Positions 36,822-44,457 of a stretch of DNA of 64,000 bases are shown one piece after another. Every line of letters begins with the position of its first letter. The stretch's first letter is position 1. The position numbers and the translations under genes are program-made. This DNA comes from Chitinophagaceae bacterium (GTDB lineage: Bacteria > Bacteroidota > Bacteroidia > Chitinophagales > UBA10324): contig JADJAG010000011.1 in NCBI GenBank assembly GCA_016704325.1, forward strand, positions 326,357 through 390,356. Direction: 5' to 3'. A model generated the notes under the pieces. That model worked only from the letters and a program-made list of their open reading frames with translations. It was not told the DNA's origin and made no database searches.

Positions 36822-37790
36822 TTATTTTAGTGCGTTTAGATAAGGCAATACAACAGGCAAAACATTGTTCCACTTGAAATAAATCATCTCATGTCCTGTA
36901 TCATTGATTTTCGCAGTTTCATAAACAGGGAAATAGGATGCTTCCTTCAAAGCAAATGATTCGCCATAAGACTGGTTGTTTTCACCATAGATGAAAAGAA
37001 CCTTTGTAGAGTAAGCGCTCAAATTGGTAGTAAAGTCAAACCCTTCGTTCTCTGAAATGTCAATCATTGCGTTAAGTGAAACAGCACCGTTACGCCAAAA
37101 TGGCGAAGGCCCTTCTATTCCTTCATTGTTTCCATCAACATAAGAAAATGGAGATTGAAGTCCCAATTTATAATCAAGCATTTCATGTTCGTTTCTTGAT
37201 AAAAATTGTTCGGTGTAAAGCACATCATTGGTGGCTTCGGCAAACAGCTCCAATTTTCTGCTTGTTTCTGCGTACTCGTCAAGAAGCGTTTTACTCAATC
37301 CGCCCGGCTCAGCAAAAATTGCTCCTGCAATACGTTCCGGATATTTGTTGATATAGGCTGCTGTAAGCATTGCTCCCCAGGAATGCCCAAAGAGAAATAC
37401 TTTTTGGTTGGGCGAGGTTCGGTAACGGTCTATCACTGCCGATAAGTCGTCAAGATAAATCTGTATGGAAAAGATGCTTTTGTTATGCCTTTCAGATAAA
37501 CCTGTACCACGTTGGTCATAAAAAACTACAAAGTAGCCTTCGTTGGCAAGTCCTTTTGCATTGAGTCCATTCCTGTAATCGGCACCCGGTCCACCGTGCA
37601 AAAAGATCACCATTGCACTGTCATTGTTACCATAAGTCTCAGCGTGTAATAAAGTTCCGTTTACATTTATCTGAGGCAAGTTCGGGTCTTCATCTACTGT
37701 CTTTGGAACAAGATTGCCCGGCTCATTATAGTCTTTTTGGCATCCAGTCAGAATAACAGCAGATAGTAGCCAATAAATTACTTTGTTCAT
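36822..37790 (-). CDS. Alpha/beta hydrolase lipoprotein (proline-iminopeptidase-like)
   Basis: 322 aa. Lipobox ILTGCQ. Hydrolase motifs: FLHGGPGADYRNG (oxyanion HGGPG, typical of prolyl iminopeptidases), FYDQRGTGLS, nucleophile elbow GHSWGA, the acid in LFIYGENNQSYG, and the His in INDTGHEMIYF. Probably an envelope peptidase or esterase. Its start lies 33 bp after a good core site (GTTGGGC, 37829-37823), as expected for the first gene of a cassette. Confidence 0.88.
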   Translation of the reverse strand: MNKVIYWLLSAVILTGCQKDYNEPGNLVPKTVDEDPNLPQINVNGTLLHAETYGNNDSAMVIFLHGGPGADYRNGLNAKGLANEGYFVVFYDQRGTGLSERHNKSIFSIQIYLDDLSAVIDRYRTSPNQKVFLFGHSWGAMLTAAYINKYPERIAGAIFAEPGGLSKTLLDEYAETSRKLELFAEATNDVLYTEQFLSRNEHEMLDYKLGLQSPFSYVDGNNEGIEGPSPFWRNGAVSLNAMIDISENEGFDFTTNLSAYSTKVLFIYGENNQSYGESFALKEASYFPVYETAKINDTGHEMIYFKWNNVLPVVLPYLNALK

Positions 37791-37822
37791 GTTTCTGTTT
37801 CGGTTTGTTCAACTATGGTTAA

Positions 37823-38194
37823 GCCCAACGAATGGGGCATTGCGTTGGTGGGCGTTTGAAACAATCAACTGACTACCCGCACTAAAGTTAGCTAAATGAA
37901 ATATTTTTTCTGTTTGCACTTCCTGACCACTAACGTAATCCAGGTTGAACATTTGCCATGAAAGATAGTCTGTATTAAATGGTATTACAAAATCAGAGAC
38001 AACATAAGTTATACAAACCAAAACTACCTTTGGCTATCTGTCTGAAACAGGCATTGAATTATTAAATCCCTATAAGACAGTCACTCAATTTGGCTGGGGC
38101 TACCTGCGCTTTCCCGCTGAAAAGCGGGACAGGCTATACAACGCAGGATTAAATCGCTGCTTCGCTTCGCGCGTTTAATCCTTATATATTAGCG
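37823..38194 (-). other. Long attC-like site with an internal hairpin element, copy 1
   Basis: Ends are CGCTAAT (38194-38188) and a consensus core GTTGGGC (37829-37823). Between them, 37940-38189 repeats at 41262-41511: hairpin GGATTAAATCGC ... GCGTTTAATCC (38146-38181), hairpin CCCGCT-GAAA-AGCGGG (38113-38128), and TACAAAATCA-...-ACATAAGTTATACA. At 372 bp it is far longer than the 132-bp sites; it may be an attC with an inserted element. Confidence 0.5.
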
Positions 38195-38210
38195 GTTCGT
38201 TGTTCTTTTG

Positions 38211-38429
38211 TCATTCTTTTTTCCCTTTGAATGTTGCGTAAATTGCCATTGCGTGACCGTGTCCTAATTCGAATTCATCTTTTAACCAGTTTGTGATTTC
38301 TGTTGCTTTTATTTTAGGATTGAGCTTACCGCCAACAATAAATTCTTTTTTCTCCGCTAATTTTTTGAAGTCGGCAGGTGTTTTTCCGGTCTTTGCTTTT
38401 ATGTTGTCTATGTATGCTTGAAATGACAT
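38211..38429 (-). CDS. DUF4287 family protein
   Basis: 72 aa matching the DUF4287 pattern: MSFQAYIDNIKAKTGKTPADFKKLAEKKEFI...KATEITNWLKDEFELGHGHAMAIYATFKGKK. Small, soluble, uncharacterised family, often beside AHSA1 or DHFR-like genes in Bacteroidota. It sits between a broken DHFR-like gene (36 bp upstream) and an attC-like site, so both belong to one cassette. Confidence 0.88.
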   Translation of the reverse strand: MSFQAYIDNIKAKTGKTPADFKKLAEKKEFIVGGKLNPKIKATEITNWLKDEFELGHGHAMAIYATFKGKKE

Positions 38430-38465
38430 ATTTTTTGTGTTAATTGTTTTTTTTTATGATTTCTG

Positions 38466-38976
38466 TTAGCGGTTCGTTATTTTTTCTGATGTCGGTTCAT
38501 AGTAAAATACTGTTGCACCTGAGTTTAGTGTTTTTGTCTTAATGAGTTTGAGCATTATTCTGTCCTTGATTTGATCAAACAGTCTTAGACCTTTCCCTTC
38601 AATGATAGGGTGGACACAAATTTGAAATTCGTCAATTAAATTACTGTTTAGCAGTTGAATAATCAAACTCCGACTTCCCACCGAAATATCTTTCCCTGAT
38701 TGCTGTTTAAGTTCCAAAGTTTGTGTTGGAGAAAACAAGTTTTGGAATTCTGTCTATTGAAATTGCAAAGTCGTTCATTGATTTTTTACCAGAAGGATTT
38801 TGCACTATTGTTTTCCAAAACTGCATAAGTTCGTAGGTTGTCCGTCCATATAAAATAACTCCTGTATTATCCAGTAGGTCAGAATAATGTTGATGTAAAT
38901 CTTCACTAGGAATTCCAGTTGTATGGTCGCAAACACCGTCAAGTGTCATATTAAAAGCTGCAATTACTTTTCTCAT
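38466..38976 (-). pseudogene. DHFR-family (RibD-C-like) gene, frameshifted and shortened
   Basis: N-terminal part (38707-38976) reads MRKVIAAFNMTLDGVCDHTTGIPSEDLH...GVILYGRTTYELMQFW...IPKLVFSNT. The C-terminal part in another frame (38466-38738) reads LELKQQSGKDISVGSRSLIIQLLNSNLIDEFQICVHPIIEGKGLRLF...FYYEPTSEK. Between VFSNT and LELKQQ a family member would have ~15 more residues, so there is both a frame change and a small deletion near 38725. It is not expected to be active. Confidence 0.82.
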
Positions 38977-39032
38977 ACTTTATAATTTTTAATTGTCTGT
39001 CTTTTTTTACTGGTGTCGTCGGTTACAATGAC

Positions 39033-39155
39033 TGTTAACGGTTTGCGGGTTTAAGAAGTTGGAGATTTCGGAGCACAAAACTGTCTGCCAGCACGAAAGT
39101 TTGATTGGAAAACGGAACTTGATTTAACCAACTGGCCAATTCGGCCAATTAGCGG
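39033..39155 (-). other. Partly eroded attC site
   Basis: The right half is intact on the minus strand: TTTTCCAATCAAACTTTCG, CAGACAGTTTTGTGCTCCG, CTCCAACTTCTTAAACCCGC, core GTTAACA (39039-39033). The left half has been replaced by AATTGGCC-rich sequence, so the hairpin can no longer form fully. Confidence 0.6.
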
Positions 39156-39159
39156 CCAT

Positions 39160-39288
39160 TTATTTCAACACATATTTTGTACCTCTACCTATGTTGCCTT
39201 TTCTAATGATTATACCCAACTCAACCATTAATTGCAAGTCCTCAGTGGAACAAAGGAAAGTTATTTCGAAGCACTCAGGTAGCTTTGC
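39160..39288 (-). pseudogene. Truncated winged-helix gene remnant trapped between two attC sites
   Basis: Directly after the GTTATGC core a frame runs without a start: KLPECFEITFLCSTEDLQLM, then VELGIIIRKGNIGRGTKYVLK*. The pattern L-G-x-I-x-R-x-G...G-R-G-x-x-Y resembles the C-terminal winged helix of AlbA/RecG-like or Fic-type proteins. It is the 3' stub of a larger cassette gene whose 5' part has been lost up to the upstream attC. Confidence 0.4.
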
Positions 39289-39419
39289 GCATAACGGTTA
39301 GGGGCTTGGCGAAGGTGGCGTTTTCACCATTAAGTTTTATCCGAAACGCGCATTTCAAATTTACGGAAAATTGTCATACGAAGCACAAAACCGCCACTTT
39401 AGCCAAGCCGCCGTTAGCA
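39289..39419 (-). other. attC recombination site (131 bp, second sequence class)
   Basis: Minus strand: TGCTAAC (39419-39413), arm GGCGGCTTGGCTAAAGTGGCG, a centre containing TTTTGTGCTTCG, complementary arm CGCCACCTTCGCCAAGCC, core GTTATGC (39295-39289). Same size as the 132-bp class but with different arms, as expected for structure-based recognition. Confidence 0.82.
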
Positions 39420-39647
39420 GTAGGCCTTCGTTCTGGATGTCAATGAAACGCTTGCCTGTCCAGCCTTTTGTCTTACTGTCTGAATGAGTGTCGGTGGTGC
39501 GTGACGTATTTTTTATTTTTCAGAAGTGAGGAGATTTTTTAATTCAATTTTTCCGGGGGAGGGGGAGAAACTTTGAAGCTCTTTTACATTTTTTGGTTTG
39601 CGTGTCGGCCTGTGCGAATTGTAAATGTGTTTACAAGTGTGTGTCGG

Positions 39648-40751
39648 CTATTTGTTGGCCAGCAATTCTCTCATTTTCTTTTGAAGCACTTTTTTGTCTG
39701 GCAGGTATAACTGGTATTTTGAAACGAAAATTTTATTTGAAATTCCTCTTGTCGCATATTCCACCGTTACATCGTCCTTGTGCTTTGAAAGGATAATTCC
39801 TATGGGTGGATTGTCACCCTTTACGTTTTGTTCGGTGTCAAAGTAATTCAGGTAAAGATTCATTTGTCCGATATCGTGGTGCTTTACCGATTTTACTTTC
39901 AGGTCTATGAGCACGAAGCATTTTAAAATACGGTGATAAAATACCAGGTCAACGTATAAGTGTGTATTATCAAGCGTAATGCGGTATTGTCTGCCGATGA
40001 AAGCAAAACCCTTTCCGAGTTCAAGTATGAAGCTTTGCAGGTTGTCAATGATGCGCTGCTCCAAATGCTTTTCATTGTATTGGTAGTCTTCGGGAATTTG
40101 CAGGAATTCTAAAACATAAGGATCCCTGGCAATGTCTGTTTCCTTTTCAATGATATGTCCTTTGCTTGCCAGCTTCATTACTCCTTTGCCATCTTTGCTC
40201 AAAGCAATGCGTTCAAACAATGCAGTGTCCATTTGTCTGCGTAGTTCTCTCACCGACCAGTTTTCGTGGATGGCGGTTTGTTGGTAGAAGCCTGTTTCCT
40301 GCTCGGTATTGCATTTCAACAGTTCATAATAATGCGACCAGCTAAGTTGATGTAATACTGTCAAACCACTTGATTTCACAGCCTTCTTCTTCTGTCCTGA
40401 CACTGTCAGGACACGTTTTGAAGCCTTCTTTTTTGCTTGTCCTGACACTGTCAGAACAGCGTCCAGTAACTGAAAACGGAGATAAAAGTTCCGCATCGCA
40501 AACAAGTTGGAGCGGCTGAACCCTTTTCCTAATTCAAGTGTCAATTCCTTTGAGAGGTCAATAAACAGGGTTCTTAACGAAACTTCATCGTATTTTTCAC
40601 TATGCTCTTTTTGAACGATCAGTTTCCCAACCGTCCAATAGGTCTGAAGTAATTCAATATTGATATTACGGGCAATGTTGTGCCTTGCCTGTTCTACCAG
40701 CAGCCTGATTTCAGCTATCAGGTCATTATAAGTGTTCTTAGCCAGTTTCAT
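39648..40751 (-). CDS. YhcG-type DUF1016 / PDDEXK nuclease with in-frame palindromic inserts
   Basis: 367 aa. DUF1016 N-terminal region (YNDLIAEIRLLVEQARHNIARNINIELLQTYWTVGKLIV...GFSRSNLFAMRNFYL, then LSWSHYYELLKC...WSVRELRRQMDTALFERIALS) and C-terminal PDDEXK domain (NLQSFILELGKGFAFIGRQYRITL...YVDLVFYHRILKCFVLIDLKV...GQMNLYLNYFD). The family's E-x-K appears as D-L-K here. Residues ~97-125 contain VLTVSGQ twice, each encoded by a palindrome. It overlaps the upstream XRE gene by four bases. Probably a structure-specific DNA nuclease with a role in mobile-element conflict; the latter is inference. Confidence 0.87.
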   Translation of the reverse strand: MKLAKNTYNDLIAEIRLLVEQARHNIARNINIELLQTYWTVGKLIVQKEHSEKYDEVSLRTLFIDLSKELTLELGKGFSRSNLFAMRNFYLRFQLLDAVLTVSGQAKKKASKRVLTVSGQKKKAVKSSGLTVLHQLSWSHYYELLKCNTEQETGFYQQTAIHENWSVRELRRQMDTALFERIALSKDGKGVMKLASKGHIIEKETDIARDPYVLEFLQIPEDYQYNEKHLEQRIIDNLQSFILELGKGFAFIGRQYRITLDNTHLYVDLVFYHRILKCFVLIDLKVKSVKHHDIGQMNLYLNYFDTEQNVKGDNPPIGIILSKHKDDVTVEYATRGISNKIFVSKYQLYLPDKKVLQKKMRELLANK

Positions 40752-40963
40752 TTTTCAAGTTTGAGATGGCCGCAAACTTCCTTTAAAATCTCGCAGGGAT
40801 CAACATTGATGGCAAGAGCAATGAGATACCGTTCGTCTGCTCTTAGCTTAGTAGAAGTATTCAAAGTCAGTTCACTAATACGGACTTTGCTTATCCCGGT
40901 TCTTCGTGATACTTCGGATTTATTAACCGACCTTTTTGCAAGGTATTTACCAAGTGGAGTCAT
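40748..40963 (-). CDS. XRE-family regulator of the YhcG operon
   Basis: 71 aa: MTPLGKYLAKRSVNKSEVSRRTGISKVRISELTLNTSTKLRADERYLIALAINVDPCEILKEVCG, a minimal XRE HTH. Its stop overlaps the yhcG-like start (ATGA). Three TAAATNNGTACA words upstream (41018-41091) look like its operators. Small XRE plus YhcG pairs are common in Bacteroidota. Confidence 0.88.
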   Translation of the reverse strand: MTPLGKYLAKRSVNKSEVSRRTGISKVRISELTLNTSTKLRADERYLIALAINVDPCEILKEVCGHLKLEK

Positions 40964-41017
40964 CTGATTATTAAGATTTTCTTATCCAAAGTTCATATGA
41001 AAATGCCAAATGTTAAT

Positions 41018-41091
41018 TAAATCCGTACACTTGATTTGTATTATGAATTATAGCCCTTAAAATTGTACAGAAATTTTGTAAATACGTACAT
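41018..41091. promoter_or_regulatory. Three operator-like repeats upstream of the XRE gene
   Basis: TAAATCCGTACA (41018), TAAAATTGTACA (41058) and TAAATACGTACA (41079) share TAAAWNNGTACA, all in the same orientation, 55-130 bp upstream of the XRE start. Spacings of 40 and 21 bp place them about four and two helical turns apart. Binding by the XRE protein is inference. Confidence 0.45.
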
Positions 41092-41219
41092 CTGATATTA
41101 ACTAAATATTCAATCGCAATGAGACAATTCACAAAAGCTGATTTGGAATCACTCGTTTCCTGTCAAAAAGAACAACACATTAAAAATGACCGGCTAATTT
41201 TGTAGCTGGCGTGGTGAAC

Positions 41220-41516
41220 AGGCTTACAATGTAATTACCTGAATAAAATGATCAGATCATCCTTCAAATAGTAACCATAAAAGCAAAACTGTATAATTGG
41301 TATCGTAAAATCAGGCACCACATAGGTTATACATGCCTGAATCATATCCTGATCTAAAGTCATACATCCTGATGCAATTATTGAAACCCCATAACTAAGA
41401 CTATAACTCCACTTCACCGGGCGATCGAAGCTTTCGCGCTGAAAAGCGGGACAGGCTATTCAACGCAGGATTAAATCGCTGCTTCGCTTCGAGCGTTTAA
41501 TCCTTATATGTTATAA
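41220..41516 (-). other. Long attC-like site with an internal hairpin element, copy 2
   Basis: Upper end GGCTTATAAC (minus strand, ending near 41510) and lower end ATTGTAAGCC, a decayed inverse of it. The interior 41262-41511 repeats copy 1 at 37940-38189, including the hairpin GGATTAAATCGC...GAGCGTTTAATCC (41468-41503) and GCTGAAAAGCGGGACAGGCTA. It follows the HNH-like gene by 20 bp, the expected attC position. Confidence 0.5.
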
Positions 41517-41535
41517 GCCGTTTTTCTATGTCGCA

Positions 41536-42534
41536 TTAAGTTTTGTCGTTCCATTTTCTTTGAGTCCCATTAGCTTTTTTACTGTCAATCCAAGTCAACA
41601 TTTTTTTGATAGCTTCAACATTTGTCAAGTAGTCAACATTAGGTCCCATTGGGTCCATTGTAACTGAAAATTCACTTGACTTTTCAAACCTGTTTTTAAG
41701 TTCAAGTATTGTTTCTTCAATTGGTTTGATTGTCAATGGAATGATTGTCGCAAAAGGTCGCTCGCTGCTTTTAGTCGTCAAAGAGAAGATTGGCAAAATG
41801 GCTTCAAGACCTGCTTCCGTAATAAACGGAACACCGTAAATTTCTTTCGGAAAAAGAGGTTGAAACCAAAACTCTTTCGGATAACTTGTTTTCTCTGGAT
41901 GTTGAAGTTGTTGCCTAATTCTATCATAGGTTGGATTAAGAATAAAGGAATAGCCGTATTTAGAAAAGGTCATTAAAAATCCTGCTTTGAGTAACGCTAA
42001 TTGTAATTTAAAAGGATCAACAGGTGTTTTTAAAAATGTTAAATTGATTATTCGGTCAGGTAAGATATTCTTAATAAATGTTTCCAGCTTTGTCGGGTGA
42101 TTAGTTTTGTTTTTATGTATGGCTGTAATTTTTCCATCCTCTTCAATTCTAATTGTTCCTTGAACAGTCGTTCCATTATGTTCAAACTTTGCGTTAAACT
42201 CAGTTTTTGGTAAAAATTGAGAACGGTCGAGTTCCCTCATGCGCTCTTTAAGATGATAGTCAATTGTTTGTCCGCAATGATTATTGCACCTTTTACAAGT
42301 CAAGCTATTGGCCTTTCCTCCAAGTGATTTTGGTGGTGCATCTTCTAATGTTAAAGGATTTTTTATGGTTTGGTCTAAAGCCTCAACTGAAAAATGGTCT
42401 AAGCAAATTGGACATATGTATGTTCTTTCAAATTTTGGAGTGATGGTGGGCAATAAGCCAAGTTCAGCTAACAATTTTAGATTGTCAGCGAATTTGTCAA
42501 AAATTACTTTCCTTTTTTTATCTCCGTTGGTCAT
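41536..42534 (-). CDS. HNH-like zinc-binding endonuclease protein
   Basis: 332 aa from the ATG at 42534 (MTNGDKKRKV); the 42555 start would overlap the upstream gene. Near the N terminus: YICPICLDHF (Cys pair), LTLEDAPPKSLGGKANSLTCKRCNNHCG (second Cys pair, NN, and the LGG turn of HNH nucleases). The usual EH dyad is ED here, so the first His is missing. The C-terminal two thirds have no recognised domain. It lies 11 bp downstream of the TPR-protease gene as the second gene of one cassette, so the two probably act together. Confidence 0.72.
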   Translation of the reverse strand: MTNGDKKRKVIFDKFADNLKLLAELGLLPTITPKFERTYICPICLDHFSVEALDQTIKNPLTLEDAPPKSLGGKANSLTCKRCNNHCGQTIDYHLKERMRELDRSQFLPKTEFNAKFEHNGTTVQGTIRIEEDGKITAIHKNKTNHPTKLETFIKNILPDRIINLTFLKTPVDPFKLQLALLKAGFLMTFSKYGYSFILNPTYDRIRQQLQHPEKTSYPKEFWFQPLFPKEIYGVPFITEAGLEAILPIFSLTTKSSERPFATIIPLTIKPIEETILELKNRFEKSSEFSVTMDPMGPNVDYLTNVEAIKKMLTWIDSKKANGTQRKWNDKT

Positions 42535-42545
42535 TTTATTACAGA

Positions 42546-44165
42546 TTACTTGCAATTTTTACTTATCCAATCTTTTAATTGAGTGTCGGAATAATTAGAT
42601 AATTTATAAGCATCCTTCCAGTCTCTGCAAGCACCAGTAAAATCTTCAAGCCAAGTTTTACAATTGCCACGGTATTTTAGTAGATAAGCATTCTCGCCCA
42701 TTAAATTTATAGCTATATCAAAGTCAGTCGCTGCTTTCTTCCATTCTTTTTGTGCCATATAAACAAATGCTCTATGTTGATAATAGTCTCCCTGATTTGG
42801 TCTATTTCTTATTGCATAGCTTATGTCCTCTAAAGCTTTTTCAAAATCCCGTTTTTGTCTGTAATAAACGGTGTATCTGTTGAAATAATAAATATCATTC
42901 GTTGGGTTTAGTTCAATTGCTTTGGTAAAGTATTGGAGAGCATCATAATTGTTGTCAAGAATATAAGATATGATGCCCATTATATTGTAGGCATCGTGGT
43001 CAGCTTTGTTATTTTCAACATTTTCCGACAATAATAGTTTTGCTTCATTATAATCTTTTGTTTCAAGTTTAGTCAATGCAAACTGTCTGCTGTAATCAGT
43101 TGTTTGTTGATTTTCGATGTTATGAAATTTGCTTAAATCCAAATTCAAAAAACTCCAAGAACTGGATATGCCTTCCATTATATTAACTTTTGAAACTGTT
43201 TTAGGAATAGGAGGAAAATATATTTTAAATCGTTTTGTTTCTCCTAAAGCTACCTGCGTTCCGTTTTCTCTTGAAGTTCCGATTGTTGAACCAGTTGTAA
43301 AATATTTTTCCATTGTATTTAAATCTTGGATGTAAAAAGTCTTATCCTTCGTGTTTAATTGTGTCCATATTAGCAGATGTTCACCATAACCCATTGATAC
43401 ATTTGTAAACGAAAAATTAAGAATTGTCTTGTCAATTTGATAATCAATCGAGTTTAGGATGAGCTCGGAATTTTCTTTACACTGCTCATTAATTACAATA
43501 AAATTGGTGCTTGTATTTGAAGTAAGTTTTTTATTTTGAACATTTAATTTGGAAATCATTTTTGAAGCGACTGCAAAATTCAAATTTTGTCCTTCGGTAT
43601 ATTGAAAGGTTGCAACCCCAATAACTTTTCCGTCCATCGTCATAACAGGACTACCACTACTACCTGGTGAAATTGGTGCGGTTATTTGGATTACTTGTTC
43701 GTAACCTTCGGTTTCTCTTAAAGATGAGACTATGCCTTCGGAAACTGAACTCTCAAAGCCGTGTGGATTTCCGATGACAAATATTTTTTCTCCTTTTTGA
43801 AGTTCAGTTGTCTTGATCGTTAGCAACGGAAAGATTTTTCCATCTGTGTTTTCTATTTTAAATTTGATTAGGTCGGCGTCTTGATTTGATTCTAATATTT
43901 GAGTTATTTTATATGTTGTTTTGTCATTCAGTTTAATAATAGCCGTAGATGCACCTTTCAAAACGTGGAAATTAGTAATCCCCGTTCCATTACTTGAAAT
44001 GAAAAATCCTGTCCCCGAACCACTTGGCACACCAAAATCGTCATAGGTAAATACAGAAAAAACTGCTTTTTCGTTAGTCGCAATTAGGTCTTTGAATGAA
44101 ACTTGTCCCAATGAAATTACTGAAACTGCGGTCAGTAAGAATAGTGTCAAGATACTTTTTTTCAT
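42546..44165 (-). CDS. Secreted trypsin-like serine protease with TPR domain
   Basis: 539 aa. Signal peptide MKKSILTLFLLTAVSVISLGQ. S1C/HtrA-like protease with catalytic His67 (GITNFHVLKG), Asp98 (NQDADLIKF) and Ser170 (SPGSSGSPV). A central beta region (~residues 225-350) follows, and then at least four TPR units (AKLLLSENVENNKADHDAYNIMGIISYILDN, YDALQYFTKAIELNPTNDIYYFNRYTVYYRQKR, FEKALEDISYAIRNRPNQGDYYQHRAFVYMAQKE, WKKAATDFDIAINLM). No PDZ domain is seen. First gene of its cassette, 25 bp after the attC core. A signal peptide on a protein paired with an HNH-like nuclease is odd. Confidence 0.85.
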   Translation of the reverse strand: MKKSILTLFLLTAVSVISLGQVSFKDLIATNEKAVFSVFTYDDFGVPSGSGTGFFISSNGTGITNFHVLKGASTAIIKLNDKTTYKITQILESNQDADLIKFKIENTDGKIFPLLTIKTTELQKGEKIFVIGNPHGFESSVSEGIVSSLRETEGYEQVIQITAPISPGSSGSPVMTMDGKVIGVATFQYTEGQNLNFAVASKMISKLNVQNKKLTSNTSTNFIVINEQCKENSELILNSIDYQIDKTILNFSFTNVSMGYGEHLLIWTQLNTKDKTFYIQDLNTMEKYFTTGSTIGTSRENGTQVALGETKRFKIYFPPIPKTVSKVNIMEGISSSWSFLNLDLSKFHNIENQQTTDYSRQFALTKLETKDYNEAKLLLSENVENNKADHDAYNIMGIISYILDNNYDALQYFTKAIELNPTNDIYYFNRYTVYYRQKRDFEKALEDISYAIRNRPNQGDYYQHRAFVYMAQKEWKKAATDFDIAINLMGENAYLLKYRGNCKTWLEDFTGACRDWKDAYKLSNYSDTQLKDWISKNCK

Positions 44166-44189
44166 ATTGCTGTCTGTTTTTAAAATGGC

Positions 44190-44321
44190 TTATAACGTTT
44201 TGCAGCTACCCGAAAGGCGGGACTTTTACCACAAAACTTGATTTGAAAAACTAATGTTTGATTAACCACAAAATTGTCTTTGGAACACGAAACCGCACCT
44301 TTTGGGTAGCTGCTGTTAGGT
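44190..44321 (-). other. attC recombination site (132 bp)
   Basis: Minus strand: ACCTAAC (44321-44315, perfect RYYYAAC), arm AGCAGCTACCCAAAAGG, central CAATTTTGTGGTTAATCAAACATTAG, arm CGCCTTTCGGGTAGCTGC, core GTTATAA (44196-44190). The arms pair as AGCTACCC/GGGTAGCT plus flanks. It ends the four-gene restriction-like cassette. Confidence 0.87.
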
Positions 44322-44457
44322 GCTGGCGTTCTGTCTGTCGTTGCTCTGTTGTCCATTGTATGTAGTGTCTTTGGTGCGTTGGCTTGGGGGCTCTTTTGCT
44401 TTTTTTGATTGGCTTTGTGCGGTTGAAAAAAAGCAAATGTGCCACCAAATGCGTTGG

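Noticed and set aside
37809..38021. 70-aa frame, and its 60-aa relative at 41235-41417, as a small gene family sharing CITYVVxDFxIP
   Set aside because: They lie inside the duplicated hairpin element; similarity follows from the DNA repeat and diverges with frame-breaking differences outside the shared block.
37823..41516. Group IIC-attC intron insertions
   Set aside because: The repeated element is only ~250 bp, has no intron-encoded protein, and I could not find a domain V-like hairpin.
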